Shown: positions 32,006 through 41,767 of the stretch, in pieces
Position numbering within the stretch: the first letter of the stretch is position 1
Layout of the letters: each line of letters opens with the position of its first letter
Source: Actinomyces procaprae
Lineage (GTDB): Bacteria; Actinomycetota; Actinomycetes; Actinomycetales; Actinomycetaceae
Reading direction: 5' to 3'
Assembly (NCBI RefSeq): GCF_004798665.1
Contig: NZ_CP039292.1
Coordinates: forward strand, 992,001-1,056,000
DNA length: 64,000 bases
Notes under the pieces: model-generated
Database searches by the model: none
Told to the model about the DNA's origin: nothing
Seen by the model: only the letters and a program-made list of their open reading frames with translations
Made by a program: the position numbers and the translations under genes

Positions 32006-35000
32006 ATGACCAGCCCCACCGGCGCCCCTCGCCTCCTGCCCCCGCTCGTGCAGCCCCCACTGCCCGAGCCGGACCCCTCCGCCGCCCGGGTGCTCGCCCG
32101 TGCCGCAGACGGCGCGAACCTCGTCGTCCTGGGTGCCGCGGGGACCGGCAAGACCACCACCGCGCTGCGCCTGCTGGTCCAGGCGGTGACCGACCGCCGC
32201 AAGGAAGCCGTCCTGCTCGCTCCCACGCGTGTCCGTGCGGACCGTCTGCGCGAGCGCGCCTCCCACCTGCTGGGCCGCGCCGGTGCATCCTCCGGGACGA
32301 TCCGGGTACGTACCCCCGCGGCCCTCGCCCTGACCATCCTGACCACCTCTCTCACGCAAAGACCCGACCCGCTGCCGGCCCCCGTGCTACTCGCCGGTGC
32401 GGAGGAGGACGCCGCGCTGGCGGGGTTGCTCCGCGGCACCTCCTGGGGGGATCTGCCCGCCCAGGCCATCTCCTCACACGCCTTCCGCACGGAGCTGCGC
32501 AACCTGCTGGCCCGTGCAGGAGAACTCGGCATCGGTGCGGACCGGCTCGCCGAGCTCGGAGCAGAGCTCGGTGTCCCCATTTGGCAGCGCGCCGCCGAGC
32601 TGCTGCGCACCTGGGATGCGCAGGGACGTCCCAGCGCCGCCAACCGCTCCGCCGTACGCAAGATGGATACTGCCCGCCTGCAGGATCGCGCCCGCGAGGT
32701 TCTGGCCACCTGGGATGCCGACGGCGTGCGAGTGCCCCGCCCGATTCCCGACGTTGTCATCGTCGACGACTACCAGGACTGCACCGCCGCTACCGCCCGC
32801 CTGCTAGCTGCACTCTCCGAGCCCGACGCCGACGGCCACCGCACCCAGATCGTCGCCCTGGGCGATCCCGACGCCGCTGTCGAGGTATTCCGCGGCGGCA
32901 ACCCCAGTCTGCTCAACGCCGCCGAGGACCGCTCCGGGCTGGCTGCCGAGCGACTCGCACTGGGGGTGGTCCACCGCGGCACACCCGAGCTGGCCGGGGT
33001 GTGGGCAGCGCAGGCCGACCGAATTCCGGTCACCGGAACCGCCACCCACCGGCACCCGGAGTATGCCAACGGGGCGGCCGCCGCCCGCTCCGCGGTCTCC
33101 CCGCAAGCACCCCGCGCGGGAGTCGAAATCGACGATGCCGGCTCCGGAGGCGCACCGCATGAGGGGAATGCGATAGGCGGTGAACTCCAGACGGATCCTC
33201 CCAGTGGCGTCGAGACCCTGATCGCCTCCGGCCCGCTCCAGCAGACTGCCCAGATCGCCCGCATCCTGCGCAGCGAGCACGTCCACCACAACACCGCCTG
33301 GGACCAGATGGCCGTGATCGTCCGCTCCGCGGGCACCGCCCGCGCAGTCAGCCGCGAACTGCGTCATCACGGCGTGCCCCTCGCCTCCAGTACGCCCGCA
33401 GTGCTACTGCGCTCCGAGCCGGCAGCAGCCGGCATCATCAACGCCTGCCGGGCAGCGCTGGACGGCGAACTCGGCGACGCCGAAACCCCACCACAATGGG
33501 CCACCGCCTTCGACCTGCTCACCAGCCCCCTGATCGGGCTTACCAACCTGGACCTGCGCCGACTGCGCCGTCGCCTGTGCGCCGACCGGCCCGCCGAGGC
33601 CACGCGTGATGAGAACCTGCTCGGTGTCCTGGCCTCTCCAGAGGCCGCTACCGCCCTGGCCCGCGAGCTTGCCGACGAGCCGTTGGCGGAACAGGCCCAG
33701 AAGCTGGAACGCGCGGCCCGCGTCGTCGCCGCCCTGCGGGGCGTGGTCGAGGCCGCCCGGGAAGAGGAACGCCTGATCGACGCCGAGGCGCTCATGTGGG
33801 CGGCCTGGCAGGCCTCGGCCTGCGCGGAGGCCTGGCGCGCCGCGGCGCTGGTGCCGCATTCCTCCCGCAGCGCTGCCCTCATGGCGGAGGCGGCCGAGCA
33901 CGACCTGGACGTGGTCACCGTGCTGTTCAAACGCGCCGAGGTGTGGGCCGAGCGTCACCCAGGGGCCGCGGCGGGCGACTTCTTGAACGAACTCGCAGCG
34001 GAGGTGCTCCCCTCGGACACGGTCGCCCCGCAGGGCGTCCGCCCCGCCGGCGTCGCCGTCCTCACCCCCGCAGCTGCGGCCGGGGAGCAGTGGGAAGTGG
34101 TGGTAGTTGCCGGGGTGGAGAGGAACGCTTGGCCCGACCTGCGGCTGCGTGACGGCCTGACCCGCTCCGGCCTGCTGGTCGACGCCGTCACCGGCCGCCT
34201 GCCTGAGGCTGATGGCAGACAGATGGCCGACCAGGACCCCGCCGAGGCCCGCAGCCAGGTCCGCGGCGACGAGCGGCGCATGTTCCTGTCCGCCATCTCC
34301 CGCGCCGACCGCCGCCTGATCGTCACCGCGACGCTGGACGACGACTGTGTGCCCTCCTCCTTCCTGCTTGAGGTTGCCGCCGCGGCCGGGCAGAAGATCA
34401 CCAACCAGGAGGGCGAGCTCAAGGTTGCTGAAGACGTCAACGACCTGACTCTGCCCGGGCTCGTGGGCGAGTTACGCGCCGCCGCCGTCACCGGCCGCTT
34501 GGAGGGGGCCGATGCCCCTGCTCGCGCCCGCGGCCGACAGGCCGAACAGCTGCTGGCCGTGCTCGCCCGTGAAGGCGTGAACGCCGCCGATCCCGCCAAC
34601 TGGACGGGCCTGGGGCAGCCAACCTCCACCGCCCCCCTGGTTAGTGCGGGCCAAGAGGTCCGCATCAGCCCCTCCGATGTCGAGTCGATCAGCAAATGCC
34701 CGCTGAAATGGTTCTTCCAGCGCAACGGTGGCGGCACTGGCACCAGCGATGCCCAGAGGATCGGCATACTCGTGCACGGCCTGGCCGAGCGCGCCGAGAA
34801 GGAGGGACTGCGCGGCGAGGTGCTGCGCCAGGCCCTGGAGGACGCGCTGCCGGATCTGGGCTACCCGGACACCTGGCTGGGCAACCTCAACCGGCAGCGC
34901 GTGCGCGACATGATCGACCGGCTCGACGCCTACCTCGGCTTGGGGACGGCCCCCGCCCTGGTGGAGCAGACGGTGGACGTCCACCTGGATCTACCCGTGC

Positions 35001-35605
35001 CCGAGTCCGACGTGGCGGACAGCACCCGCGAGGGGAGCGAGCAGCCGGTAGAGAGCGGCGCGGGCGGGAGCGCGACCGCCGCCGGGACCGCTACCAGGAG
35101 CGGAGCGCCCACGAACGCCGACGAGCGGATACCGGTGCGCATACGCGGGCGCATCGACCGTCTGGAGTTCCTCGACGGTGCCCCGCCGACCCCATCCGCA
35201 GACGGTGTGCTGCCCGTCGGGCAGGGGCAGCGCGTGCGCGTAATCGACTTCAAGACCGGCAAAACGGCGCCAAACGCGACGGAGGCGAAGCGCAATGCGC
35301 AGCTCGCCACCTACCGTATGGCCCTTACTGCCCTCGGCTATGAGGTAGACGGCACGGGGCTGGCCATGCTGGGAACGCAGCCGCCCACAACCGGCCCCGG
35401 TGTGAAGGTCGTACCGGACGGAATGGTCCTCGCGCCCAGACCCGATCCGGACACCGGAGCGGATTGGGACGTGGAGCTGCTCGCCCGCGCCGCACGGGAC
35501 GTTTCCGGCGCCAACCTCATTGCCCGCAGCGGGGGCCACTGTCGCGGGTGCTCCTTCAAGTCCAGCTGCCCCGTCAACCCCGAAGGAAGGAGGACCGTGG
35601 TATGA
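32006..35605 (+). CDS. adnA: AdnA-like helicase-nuclease subunit
   Basis: 1199 residues. UvrD/Rep-type SF1 motor followed by a PD-(D/E)XK nuclease: Walker A 'GAAGTGKT' (43-50), Walker B-like 'VIVDDYQD' near 250, and a C-terminal nuclease with 'IRGRIDRLEF' and 'RVIDFKTGK'. Four cysteines for an Fe-S cluster are visible: one in 'SKCPLKW' and three in 'CRGCSFKSSC' near the end. With AdnB it forms the actinobacterial AdnAB complex, which unwinds and resects double-strand breaks (the RecBCD/AddAB counterpart). It overlaps adnB by ATGA. ATG 32006 has a weak GGTGAG upstream and lies 48 bp from the ISL3-like element, which may have replaced its native promoter. Confidence 0.92.
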   Translation: MTSPTGAPRLLPPLVQPPLPEPDPSAARVLARAADGANLVVLGAAGTGKTTTALRLLVQAVTDRRKEAVLLAPTRVRADRLRERASHLLGRAGASSGTIRVRTPAALALTILTTSLTQRPDPLPAPVLLAGAEEDAALAGLLRGTSWGDLPAQAISSHAFRTELRNLLARAGELGIGADRLAELGAELGVPIWQRAAELLRTWDAQGRPSAANRSAVRKMDTARLQDRAREVLATWDADGVRVPRPIPDVVIVDDYQDCTAATARLLAALSEPDADGHRTQIVALGDPDAAVEVFRGGNPSLLNAAEDRSGLAAERLALGVVHRGTPELAGVWAAQADRIPVTGTATHRHPEYANGAAAARSAVSPQAPRAGVEIDDAGSGGAPHEGNAIGGELQTDPPSGVETLIASGPLQQTAQIARILRSEHVHHNTAWDQMAVIVRSAGTARAVSRELRHHGVPLASSTPAVLLRSEPAAAGIINACRAALDGELGDAETPPQWATAFDLLTSPLIGLTNLDLRRLRRRLCADRPAEATRDENLLGVLASPEAATALARELADEPLAEQAQKLERAARVVAALRGVVEAAREEERLIDAEALMWAAWQASACAEAWRAAALVPHSSRSAALMAEAAEHDLDVVTVLFKRAEVWAERHPGAAAGDFLNELAAEVLPSDTVAPQGVRPAGVAVLTPAAAAGEQWEVVVVAGVERNAWPDLRLRDGLTRSGLLVDAVTGRLPEADGRQMADQDPAEARSQVRGDERRMFLSAISRADRRLIVTATLDDDCVPSSFLLEVAAAAGQKITNQEGELKVAEDVNDLTLPGLVGELRAAAVTGRLEGADAPARARGRQAEQLLAVLAREGVNAADPANWTGLGQPTSTAPLVSAGQEVRISPSDVESISKCPLKWFFQRNGGGTGTSDAQRIGILVHGLAERAEKEGLRGEVLRQALEDALPDLGYPDTWLGNLNRQRVRDMIDRLDAYLGLGTAPALVEQTVDVHLDLPVPESDVADSTREGSEQPVESGAGGSATAAGTATRSGAPTNADERIPVRIRGRIDRLEFLDGAPPTPSADGVLPVGQGQRVRVIDFKTGKTAPNATEAKRNAQLATYRMALTALGYEVDGTGLAMLGTQPPTTGPGVKVVPDGMVLAPRPDPDTGADWDVELLARAARDVSGANLIARSGGHCRGCSFKSSCPVNPEGRRTVV

Positions 35606-38600
35606 GCACCGCCGACCTCACGCCCGAAGCCCTCGCCAAGAAGCTCAATCTGCACTCGCCCACCGAGGAGCAGTCGAAGATCATCGCCTACCCGTTGCGG
35701 CCCCTGCTGGTGGTCGCCGGCGCCGGCAGCGGCAAGACCGCCACCATGAGCCAGCGTGTCGTGCACCTGGTGGCCACCGGCGCCGTTCGCCCCGACCAGG
35801 TCCTGGGGCTGACCTTCACGCGCAAGGCCACCGCCGAGCTGGCCGAGCGCGTCTCCCTCCGCCTGGCCCAACTTGCGGGCAGCGGTGTCATCACCGGCGG
35901 CGACGACGCATCCGAGCCGACCGTGGCCACGTACGACTCCTTCGCCGGCTCACTCGTGCGCGAATACGGCCTGTACGCCGGCGCCGACCCGGATGCCACT
36001 CTCATCACCGAGGCACGCAAGTGGCAGATCGCCACCGACATCCTTGAGCGGCGCACGGACCCGCTTCCTTTTGATTCCAAGTCCAGTGCGATTGCCGCCG
36101 TCCTGGGCGCGGACAATGCGCTGTCCACGAACTTGCTCAGCATTGATGATGCCCGCGAGGAACTGACCGATCTTTACGACCTGTTCTCCGGGCTGCAGGC
36201 CATTCAGAAGAACCTGGCAGAGGAGAAATCGCCCACTGTCATGACTACCTGGCTGAGCGTGCTCGACGCTGTGCAGGACTTCCGCGACTACAAGCGCCGG
36301 CACGCACTGGTCGACTTCGGCGACCGCCTTGCGCTGGCCTGCCGTATAGCCGAAGAGGTCCCCGAGGCCGCGGCAACCATGCGCGCACAGTACCCGGCGG
36401 TGCTGCTGGACGAGTTCCAGGACACCTCTGTCGCCCAGGTGCGGCTGCTGTCCGCGCTGTTCGCCGATCAGGGCGTCACTGCCGTCGGCGACCCCAACCA
36501 GGCCATCTACGGCTGGCGCGGTGCCAGCGCCGGCGCGCTGGACACCTTCCATGACCGGTTCAACCCCTCCGGTGTGCGGGCCGTCGCCGACGGCGGCAGC
36601 CCCGAGCGTGAGACCCCGGTGCTGCAACTATCCACCGCCTGGCGCAACGACTCCGCGGTCCTGGCCGCCGCCAATGTCATATCGAGCCCACTGCGCAACG
36701 CCGAGTACCGGCCCGGCGATGCGGAGGTCACCCACGTCCCGGTTCGCGAATTGCAGGAGCGCTCGGCCGCCGACGGACTGGGTACGGGGCAGGTGCTTGC
36801 AGCCTTCCTCACCGACCCGGTGCAGGAGGCGGAAGCCGTGGCCGACTTCATGCAGGAGCGCTGGCACTCCCAGGCGGAGCTCGCCGTACTGTGCCGAACC
36901 CGCGACCAGATGACGCCGGTGGTTGAGGCGCTCGAGGCACGTGGCGTGCCCTACGAAGTGGCGGTGTCGGGAGGCATGCTCTCCCTGCCTGAAGTGGCGG
37001 ACGTGCGGGCCCTGCTGACCGTCGCCGCGGACCCGGACCGCGGCGACCGGCTCATGCGGCTGCTCACCGGAGCCGACATCGGTGCCGCCGACCTGTGGGC
37101 CTTGCAGGGCCTCGCCCGAGAACTCGTACGCCGGCGCGAACGGGCCGACGGCGGGGCGGACGCTGCCGATGGCGCCGAGCCCGGAAGCCGTGGCGGCAGC
37201 GCCACCGAGCCGCCGGAGAATGCGGCCCTGTCCGAGGCACTCGATGAGCTCGCCCGCCGTGATGACGCCGCCCGCGCCCCCGGCACCCGGCATGCAGCGG
37301 GAACGGGCGGGCGGCCGGTGAGCCCGGTGACCCAGGGGCTCAGCGAGGCCGGACGGCGAGCGGTCGTGCGGATCGCCCGGGCGCTGCGTCGCGTACGCGG
37401 CGCGCTTGCGCTGCCACTGCCGGACCTGGTGGCCGTGGCCGAGCAGGCGCTCGGGCTGGACATTGAACTAGCAGCCCGCGTCGGCAACCACATGGGCAGG
37501 CGGGCCCTGGATGCCTTCCGGGCCGCCGCCGAGCAGTACGCCGCCGATGTCGATGTTCCCACCGTCTCCGGGTTCCTGGAACTGCTCGAGCTTGCGGAAC
37601 AACAGGAGCGCGGGCTGGCGGCCCCCGATATCGAGCCCGAACCGGGCGCTGTGCAGATCATGACCGTCCACGGCGCCAAGGGCCTGGAGTGGGACTGTGT
37701 TGCCGTCACCGGCCTGTCTGAGGGGTCTTTCCCCAGTTATGTCACCAAGCCTCGCGCGGACGGGGCAGTGGCCGACAAGTCTTGGATGAACTCCATTGGT
37801 ACATTTCCCTATCCCTTGCGTGCTGACGCAGACCAGCTGCCGCCCTTCGAACTCGGCAGCCTGGAGATACCGCTGGGCCCGGGCATTAAACTGAGCCGGG
37901 ATGAGAAGGCCGAGGTTAAGACCCTCAAGGAGCAGTACAAGCTCGCGCTCGGACGCCACCTGATTTCCGAGGAGCGCCGCCTCGCCTACGTGGCCGTAAC
38001 GCGGGCACGCCATGAAGTGCTGCTGACCGGCTCTCACCTGGTCAAGACCGGTAAGACCGTCCTGCCAATGTCCCGGTTCCTGGCCGAGCTGCAGCGGCGA
38101 GAGCTGCTGACCCCATTCGGCCCCGGCTTCACCGAACTGCCCGAGGACGCGACTAACCCCGTCGGGATCGCGGAGGCCTCCTGGCCGGTGACGCACACTG
38201 CCGCCCCGGGCTCGGAGCGGGGCGCGCGCATCGCCGTCGCCGAGGCCGTCAGTCGCGCCATGGCGGCTCTCGCCGCCACGGGTGATGCGAATGACGCCCT
38301 CCGCGGCGGGCAGCCCGCGGGTGACGGCACCGCTGATGAGAACGTTGCCCGCTGGTGGGAGGACGCCCGCCTGCTGCTCGCCGAGCGCGACGCCGCCGCG
38401 GCCGAAGCGCCCACGGTCCGTCGGCCCGCACACCTGGCCGCCACCAGGCTGGCCGCGCTGCGCGACGACAGGGACGGCTTCGCGCTCGACCTGCGCCGCC
38501 CCCTGCCGCCCCAGCCTCAGTCCGCCGGCCGCCTGGGCACCGTCTTCCACGAGGCCATCGCCCAACGCCTGAACAGCCATGGCGCCCTGTTCAACCTGGA

Positions 38601-39030
38601 GGACGCCGGCGTCCCGGACACCCTCGCCGGCCCCGACCGCAAGCGTGTGGAGCGCTGGCTCGACGTCGCCGCCACCCACCCGCTGCTGGACGGCTACGAG
38701 CTGGTCTCCACCGAGGAGCCACTTGAGCTCGCCGTCGGCAACACGACGCTGCGCTGCCGCATCGACGCCGTCTTCCGGCACCCCGGCAGCAGGCATTACC
38801 TGGTGGTGGACTGGAAGACCGGCCGCCAGCGGGTGCCGGTGGACCAGCTCAGCGTGTACGTGCACGCCTGGGCCGCGAAGGCGCAGATTCCCACCGACCA
38901 GGTCCGCGCCGCCTACCTGTACGTGGATGAGCCCGGCGGGTACGTGGACGAGCTCGACGCCGCCGCGCTGGAGTCCTTGGAGGATATCCGCCGTCCCCTG
39001 GACCAGCAGGCCCAGCGGTCAAGCATCTGA
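35602..39030 (+). CDS. adnB: AdnB-like helicase-nuclease subunit
   Basis: 1142 residues. Motor domain with Walker A 'GAGSGKT' (40-46), motif Ia 'LTFTRKATAEL', Walker B 'LLDEFQDTS', 'GDPNQAIYGWRGA' (motif III), 'VQIMTVHGAKGLEWDCVAV' region (motif V) and 'YVAVTRAR' (motif VI). The C-terminal PD-(D/E)XK nuclease has 'CRIDAVFRH' and 'LVVDWKTGR'. In mycobacterial AdnAB this subunit is the leading motor. A Gly/Ala-rich insertion near 515-575 separates motor subdomains. ATG 35602 with the AAGGAAGGAGG ribosome-binding site just upstream. The stop overlaps the convergent phosphotransferase gene by 12 bp. Confidence 0.93.
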   Translation: MSTADLTPEALAKKLNLHSPTEEQSKIIAYPLRPLLVVAGAGSGKTATMSQRVVHLVATGAVRPDQVLGLTFTRKATAELAERVSLRLAQLAGSGVITGGDDASEPTVATYDSFAGSLVREYGLYAGADPDATLITEARKWQIATDILERRTDPLPFDSKSSAIAAVLGADNALSTNLLSIDDAREELTDLYDLFSGLQAIQKNLAEEKSPTVMTTWLSVLDAVQDFRDYKRRHALVDFGDRLALACRIAEEVPEAAATMRAQYPAVLLDEFQDTSVAQVRLLSALFADQGVTAVGDPNQAIYGWRGASAGALDTFHDRFNPSGVRAVADGGSPERETPVLQLSTAWRNDSAVLAAANVISSPLRNAEYRPGDAEVTHVPVRELQERSAADGLGTGQVLAAFLTDPVQEAEAVADFMQERWHSQAELAVLCRTRDQMTPVVEALEARGVPYEVAVSGGMLSLPEVADVRALLTVAADPDRGDRLMRLLTGADIGAADLWALQGLARELVRRRERADGGADAADGAEPGSRGGSATEPPENAALSEALDELARRDDAARAPGTRHAAGTGGRPVSPVTQGLSEAGRRAVVRIARALRRVRGALALPLPDLVAVAEQALGLDIELAARVGNHMGRRALDAFRAAAEQYAADVDVPTVSGFLELLELAEQQERGLAAPDIEPEPGAVQIMTVHGAKGLEWDCVAVTGLSEGSFPSYVTKPRADGAVADKSWMNSIGTFPYPLRADADQLPPFELGSLEIPLGPGIKLSRDEKAEVKTLKEQYKLALGRHLISEERRLAYVAVTRARHEVLLTGSHLVKTGKTVLPMSRFLAELQRRELLTPFGPGFTELPEDATNPVGIAEASWPVTHTAAPGSERGARIAVAEAVSRAMAALAATGDANDALRGGQPAGDGTADENVARWWEDARLLLAERDAAAAEAPTVRRPAHLAATRLAALRDDRDGFALDLRRPLPPQPQSAGRLGTVFHEAIAQRLNSHGALFNLEDAGVPDTLAGPDRKRVERWLDVAATHPLLDGYELVSTEEPLELAVGNTTLRCRIDAVFRHPGSRHYLVVDWKTGRQRVPVDQLSVYVHAWAAKAQIPTDQVRAAYLYVDEPGGYVDELDAAALESLEDIRRPLDQQAQRSSI

Positions 39031-40209
39031 GTCGCTGTCGTCTCCCTGCGCGTCATCCGCTGAAGCGTCTTCAGCTGCGCGTCCATCGGGCTCATCCACC
39101 AGCACCATCTTGACTTCGCTGGTGGTCGCCTCCGGCTCGGCCGTCTCCTTCTCCCCGGGCACGGGGGCCATCCGCGGCCCGCGCGGCTCCACCAGCGGCT
39201 CGTCACCGACCTGGTCGGCCAGGTCCGCCAGCATCGCCACCGCATCATCAATGATGGAGCCGCTGCCGGAACGCACCCCGTGCATGAGCCAGCGGGCCAG
39301 GCTCAGCTCACTGACCAGCTCCGCACGGTCCCGGAGGTGCCGGTCCACGCCCTCGGTGCGCGCCAGGTCGTAGGCGGACTCGACTGAGTCCAGGCAGTCC
39401 ACAGGAACGGAGGCGTACACCCAGGCCATGTCCTCCGCCGGGTCGCCCACATGCGCCTGCCCCAGGCCGCGCACGGCCACCACCGCGCCGCCCGCCGTGA
39501 GCACGTTCTCCGGCGCCAGGTCACCGTGCACCACCACCGGCCGGAAGCGCCACAGCGCCGAGTCCTCCAGCGCAACCTCCCACCGGGCCAGCAGCGAGGG
39601 CGGCACCTTGCCGGTGCCGGCGGCATCATCGAGCAGGCCCAGCCAGCGGGTACGCACATCCTCGGCGTCGTATACCGGCAGTCCCGCCTCCGAGACCACC
39701 GTGGTGGGCAGATCGTGCAGCTCTCCCAGCGCCTTGCCCAGCCCCGCAGACAGGCCCGGGCCCGGGCGCAAGGCCTCCACGTCGATCGGGCGGCCCTCCA
39801 GGTGGGAGCGCACCTGAATATGGCTGTCCTGCAAGCGCAGCGTGCCGGCGGGGCGGGGAACATCAAAGGACAGCCGGCCGTCGTCGACGATCCTGCCGAT
39901 ACGCCGCAGTACCTCCGCCTCCGCCTCCAGGGTTGCGCCGGTGGAGTCGTCATGCGTCTCCAGCACCTCCCAGTGGCGCCCCTGGGTGTCGACGACGCCG
40001 ACCACCCGCAGGTCGGCGGAGCGCTCCTGCGGCAGCGCCAGCCGTGCCGGGTCCAGCCCGGGGACCGCCACCCCCGCCAGGGCCGCAAGGGCCAGCGGCG
40101 AGTGCTCCCGTGCGGGCCTGGCCGAGGCCGACTGCCCCGACGTGGAGGTTCTCGAATCCGAATCTGAAGTGCTGGTGGGCTCGGACGGTCCGGCTGGCGG
40201 CTGCGACAT
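39019..40209 (-). CDS. Aminoglycoside/macrolide phosphotransferase-like protein, probably inactive
   Basis: 396 residues. APH/ChoK kinase-like fold: N-lobe 'HWEVLETHDDSTGATLEAEAEVLRR'-type region, then catalytic loop 'VVHGDLAPEN' (Asp230, Asn235). The metal-binding Asp of the DFG-equivalent, normally in 'IDWGDA', is replaced: the aligned stretch is 'VRGLGQAHVGDP', with Gly248 at the Asp position. 'GDPAEDMAWVY' remains normal. It is therefore predicted to lack kinase activity. A proline/acidic tail with 'DASADDAQGDDSDSDA' ends the protein. Phosphotransferase-like genes beside adnAB are usual in related genomes as far as I know. TACGGT lies 6 nt before ATG 40209. Confidence 0.82.
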   Translation of the reverse strand: MSQPPAGPSEPTSTSDSDSRTSTSGQSASARPAREHSPLALAALAGVAVPGLDPARLALPQERSADLRVVGVVDTQGRHWEVLETHDDSTGATLEAEAEVLRRIGRIVDDGRLSFDVPRPAGTLRLQDSHIQVRSHLEGRPIDVEALRPGPGLSAGLGKALGELHDLPTTVVSEAGLPVYDAEDVRTRWLGLLDDAAGTGKVPPSLLARWEVALEDSALWRFRPVVVHGDLAPENVLTAGGAVVAVRGLGQAHVGDPAEDMAWVYASVPVDCLDSVESAYDLARTEGVDRHLRDRAELVSELSLARWLMHGVRSGSGSIIDDAVAMLADLADQVGDEPLVEPRGPRMAPVPGEKETAEPEATTSEVKMVLVDEPDGRAAEDASADDAQGDDSDSDA

Positions 40210-40215
40210 GGCTCC

Positions 40216-40221
40216 ACCGTA
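40216..40221 (-). promoter_or_regulatory. -10 TACGGT, leaderless promoter of the phosphotransferase-like gene
   Basis: Minus-strand TACGGT ends 6 nt before the ATG at 40209; no Shine-Dalgarno beyond the ambiguous GGAG within the spacer. Confidence 0.45.
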
Positions 40222-40483
40222 GGCGAGGAACCCGCCGGACGGGGCGGCGCCGCGCCCCAGCGGCCGCACACCTTCCCGTGGACTCGCGCAAGACTCACGC
40301 ACCGCCAGTCCCGGATGTGAAGAGGTTTTCCACAGGCCGACGGAAAGGAGTGGCGCTGATGCCCAGTCGTGACCTATGGTCGCGCTGTGGCGCTCCTCAG
40401 TGTTGAGTCAGCACTGCGTACACCACCCGCAATTCAGATTTCCCTTCGATCGCCCAGTCCAACCAACCCCAGTGAGGCCCGCC

Positions 40484-41767
40484 ATGGATGCCGCAGCGCT
40501 GCTGCACACCGAGATTCGCGAGCTGGTCCGCCGTCGCGGTGTTGACCCGCTGACGGACACCTCCGCCCTGGAGGCGCTCGTCGCCGAGGCGAGTGCCGAC
40601 TACGTCTCCCGTGCTGACGCCGGGCTCGTACCGCCGCTACCAGATCCTGAGGAGGCCGGGGCGCGCGCCGTCGACGCGCTCGCCGGCCTGGGGCCGCTGC
40701 AGCGCTACCTCGACGACGACACCGTGGAGGAGGTGTGGTGCAACGCCCCGGGGCGCGTCTTCGTTGCCCGTTCCGGCCGCCCCGAGCTGACCACTACGCT
40801 GCTGGAGGATGAGGAGCTGCGTGTCCTGGTGGAGCGCATGCTGCGCACCTCCGGGCGCCGCCTGGACCTGGCCAGCCCTTTCGTGGATGCGCAGCTGCCC
40901 AGCGGTGAACGCCTGCATGTGGTGATCCCGCCCATCACCTCGCAGCACTGGGCGGTGAACATCCGCAAGCACACCTCCCGGGCCGCCCGCACCAGTGACC
41001 TGGTGCGCATGGGCTCGCTGACCGCACAGGCTGCGGCCTTCCTGGACGCCTCCGTGCAAGCGGGCCTGAACATCCTCGTCTCCGGTGCCACTCAGGCCGG
41101 CAAGACCACGATGGTGCGGGCGCTGGCCGGCGCCATACCCGCCGGACAGCGCGTGATCACCTGCGAAGAGGTATTCGAGCTGGCGCTACGCAACCGAGAC
41201 TGCGTGGCCATGCAGACCCGCGCCCCCAATCTGGAGGGGATGGGGGAGATCAGCCTGCGCCGCCTCGTCAAGGAGGCGCTGCGCATGCGCCCCGACCGCC
41301 TGCTGATCGGTGAGGTGCGGGAGGCCGAGGCCCTCGACCTGCTGATAGCCATGAACTCCGGGCTGCCCTCAATGTCAACATTGCACGCGAACTCAGCCCG
41401 GGAGGCGGTGGTGAAGATCTGCACCCTGCCGCTGCTGGCGGGTGAGAACGTCAGCGCAGGCTTCGTCGTGCCGACCGTCGCCAGTGCAGTCGACCTGGTG
41501 GTCCACCTGGACCTAGGCGCCGACGGGCACCGCCAGGTGCGGGAGATCGCCGCCATTTCCGGGAGAGTGGAGAACGGAACCATCGAGATGGCCGACGTCT
41601 TCATCCGCGACGGTGCGGATCGGCTGGTGCGCGGGCCGGGCATGCCACCCGCAACTGAACGCTATGCCCGCGCCGGCCACGACCTGGCCGCGCTACTGAC
41701 CGGCGAGGGCCAGTACACCCGCACCGCCACTCAGGCGGCTACCCCCGTATCCGGGGAGTGGTCCTGA
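40484..41767 (+). CDS. tadA: Tad pilus assembly ATPase TadA/CpaF
   Basis: 427 residues. Type II/IV secretion ATPase: an N-terminal helical domain, 'LGPLQRYLDDDTVEEVWCNAPG' region typical of CpaF, Walker A 'GATQAGKTT' (201-209), Asp box 'ITCEEVFELAL', Walker B-like 'DRLLIGEVREAEAL' and His box 'MSTLHANS'. It powers assembly of Flp/Tad pili from the cytoplasmic side. ATG 40484 has GTGAGG 7 nt upstream. The septum-site/CpaE-like gene (ssd) that usually precedes tadA in actinobacteria is not here. Confidence 0.92.
   Translation: MDAAALLHTEIRELVRRRGVDPLTDTSALEALVAEASADYVSRADAGLVPPLPDPEEAGARAVDALAGLGPLQRYLDDDTVEEVWCNAPGRVFVARSGRPELTTTLLEDEELRVLVERMLRTSGRRLDLASPFVDAQLPSGERLHVVIPPITSQHWAVNIRKHTSRAARTSDLVRMGSLTAQAAAFLDASVQAGLNILVSGATQAGKTTMVRALAGAIPAGQRVITCEEVFELALRNRDCVAMQTRAPNLEGMGEISLRRLVKEALRMRPDRLLIGEVREAEALDLLIAMNSGLPSMSTLHANSAREAVVKICTLPLLAGENVSAGFVVPTVASAVDLVVHLDLGADGHRQVREIAAISGRVENGTIEMADVFIRDGADRLVRGPGMPPATERYARAGHDLAALLTGEGQYTRTATQAATPVSGEWS

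Noticed and set aside
31680..32288. A 202-codon minus-strand frame spanning the ISL3-like right end and adnA start
   Set aside because: Its product shows the inverted-repeat sequence translated ('NGRFRFAGARSG') and Arg-rich filler; it overlaps adnA antisense.
31867..33162. A 431-codon + strand frame overlapping adnA
   Set aside because: It is an out-of-frame reading of adnA; the adnA frame has Walker A and Walker B motifs.
37468..38865. A 465-codon open frame antisense to adnB
   Set aside because: Fully within adnB, with no recognisable motif or ribosome-binding site.
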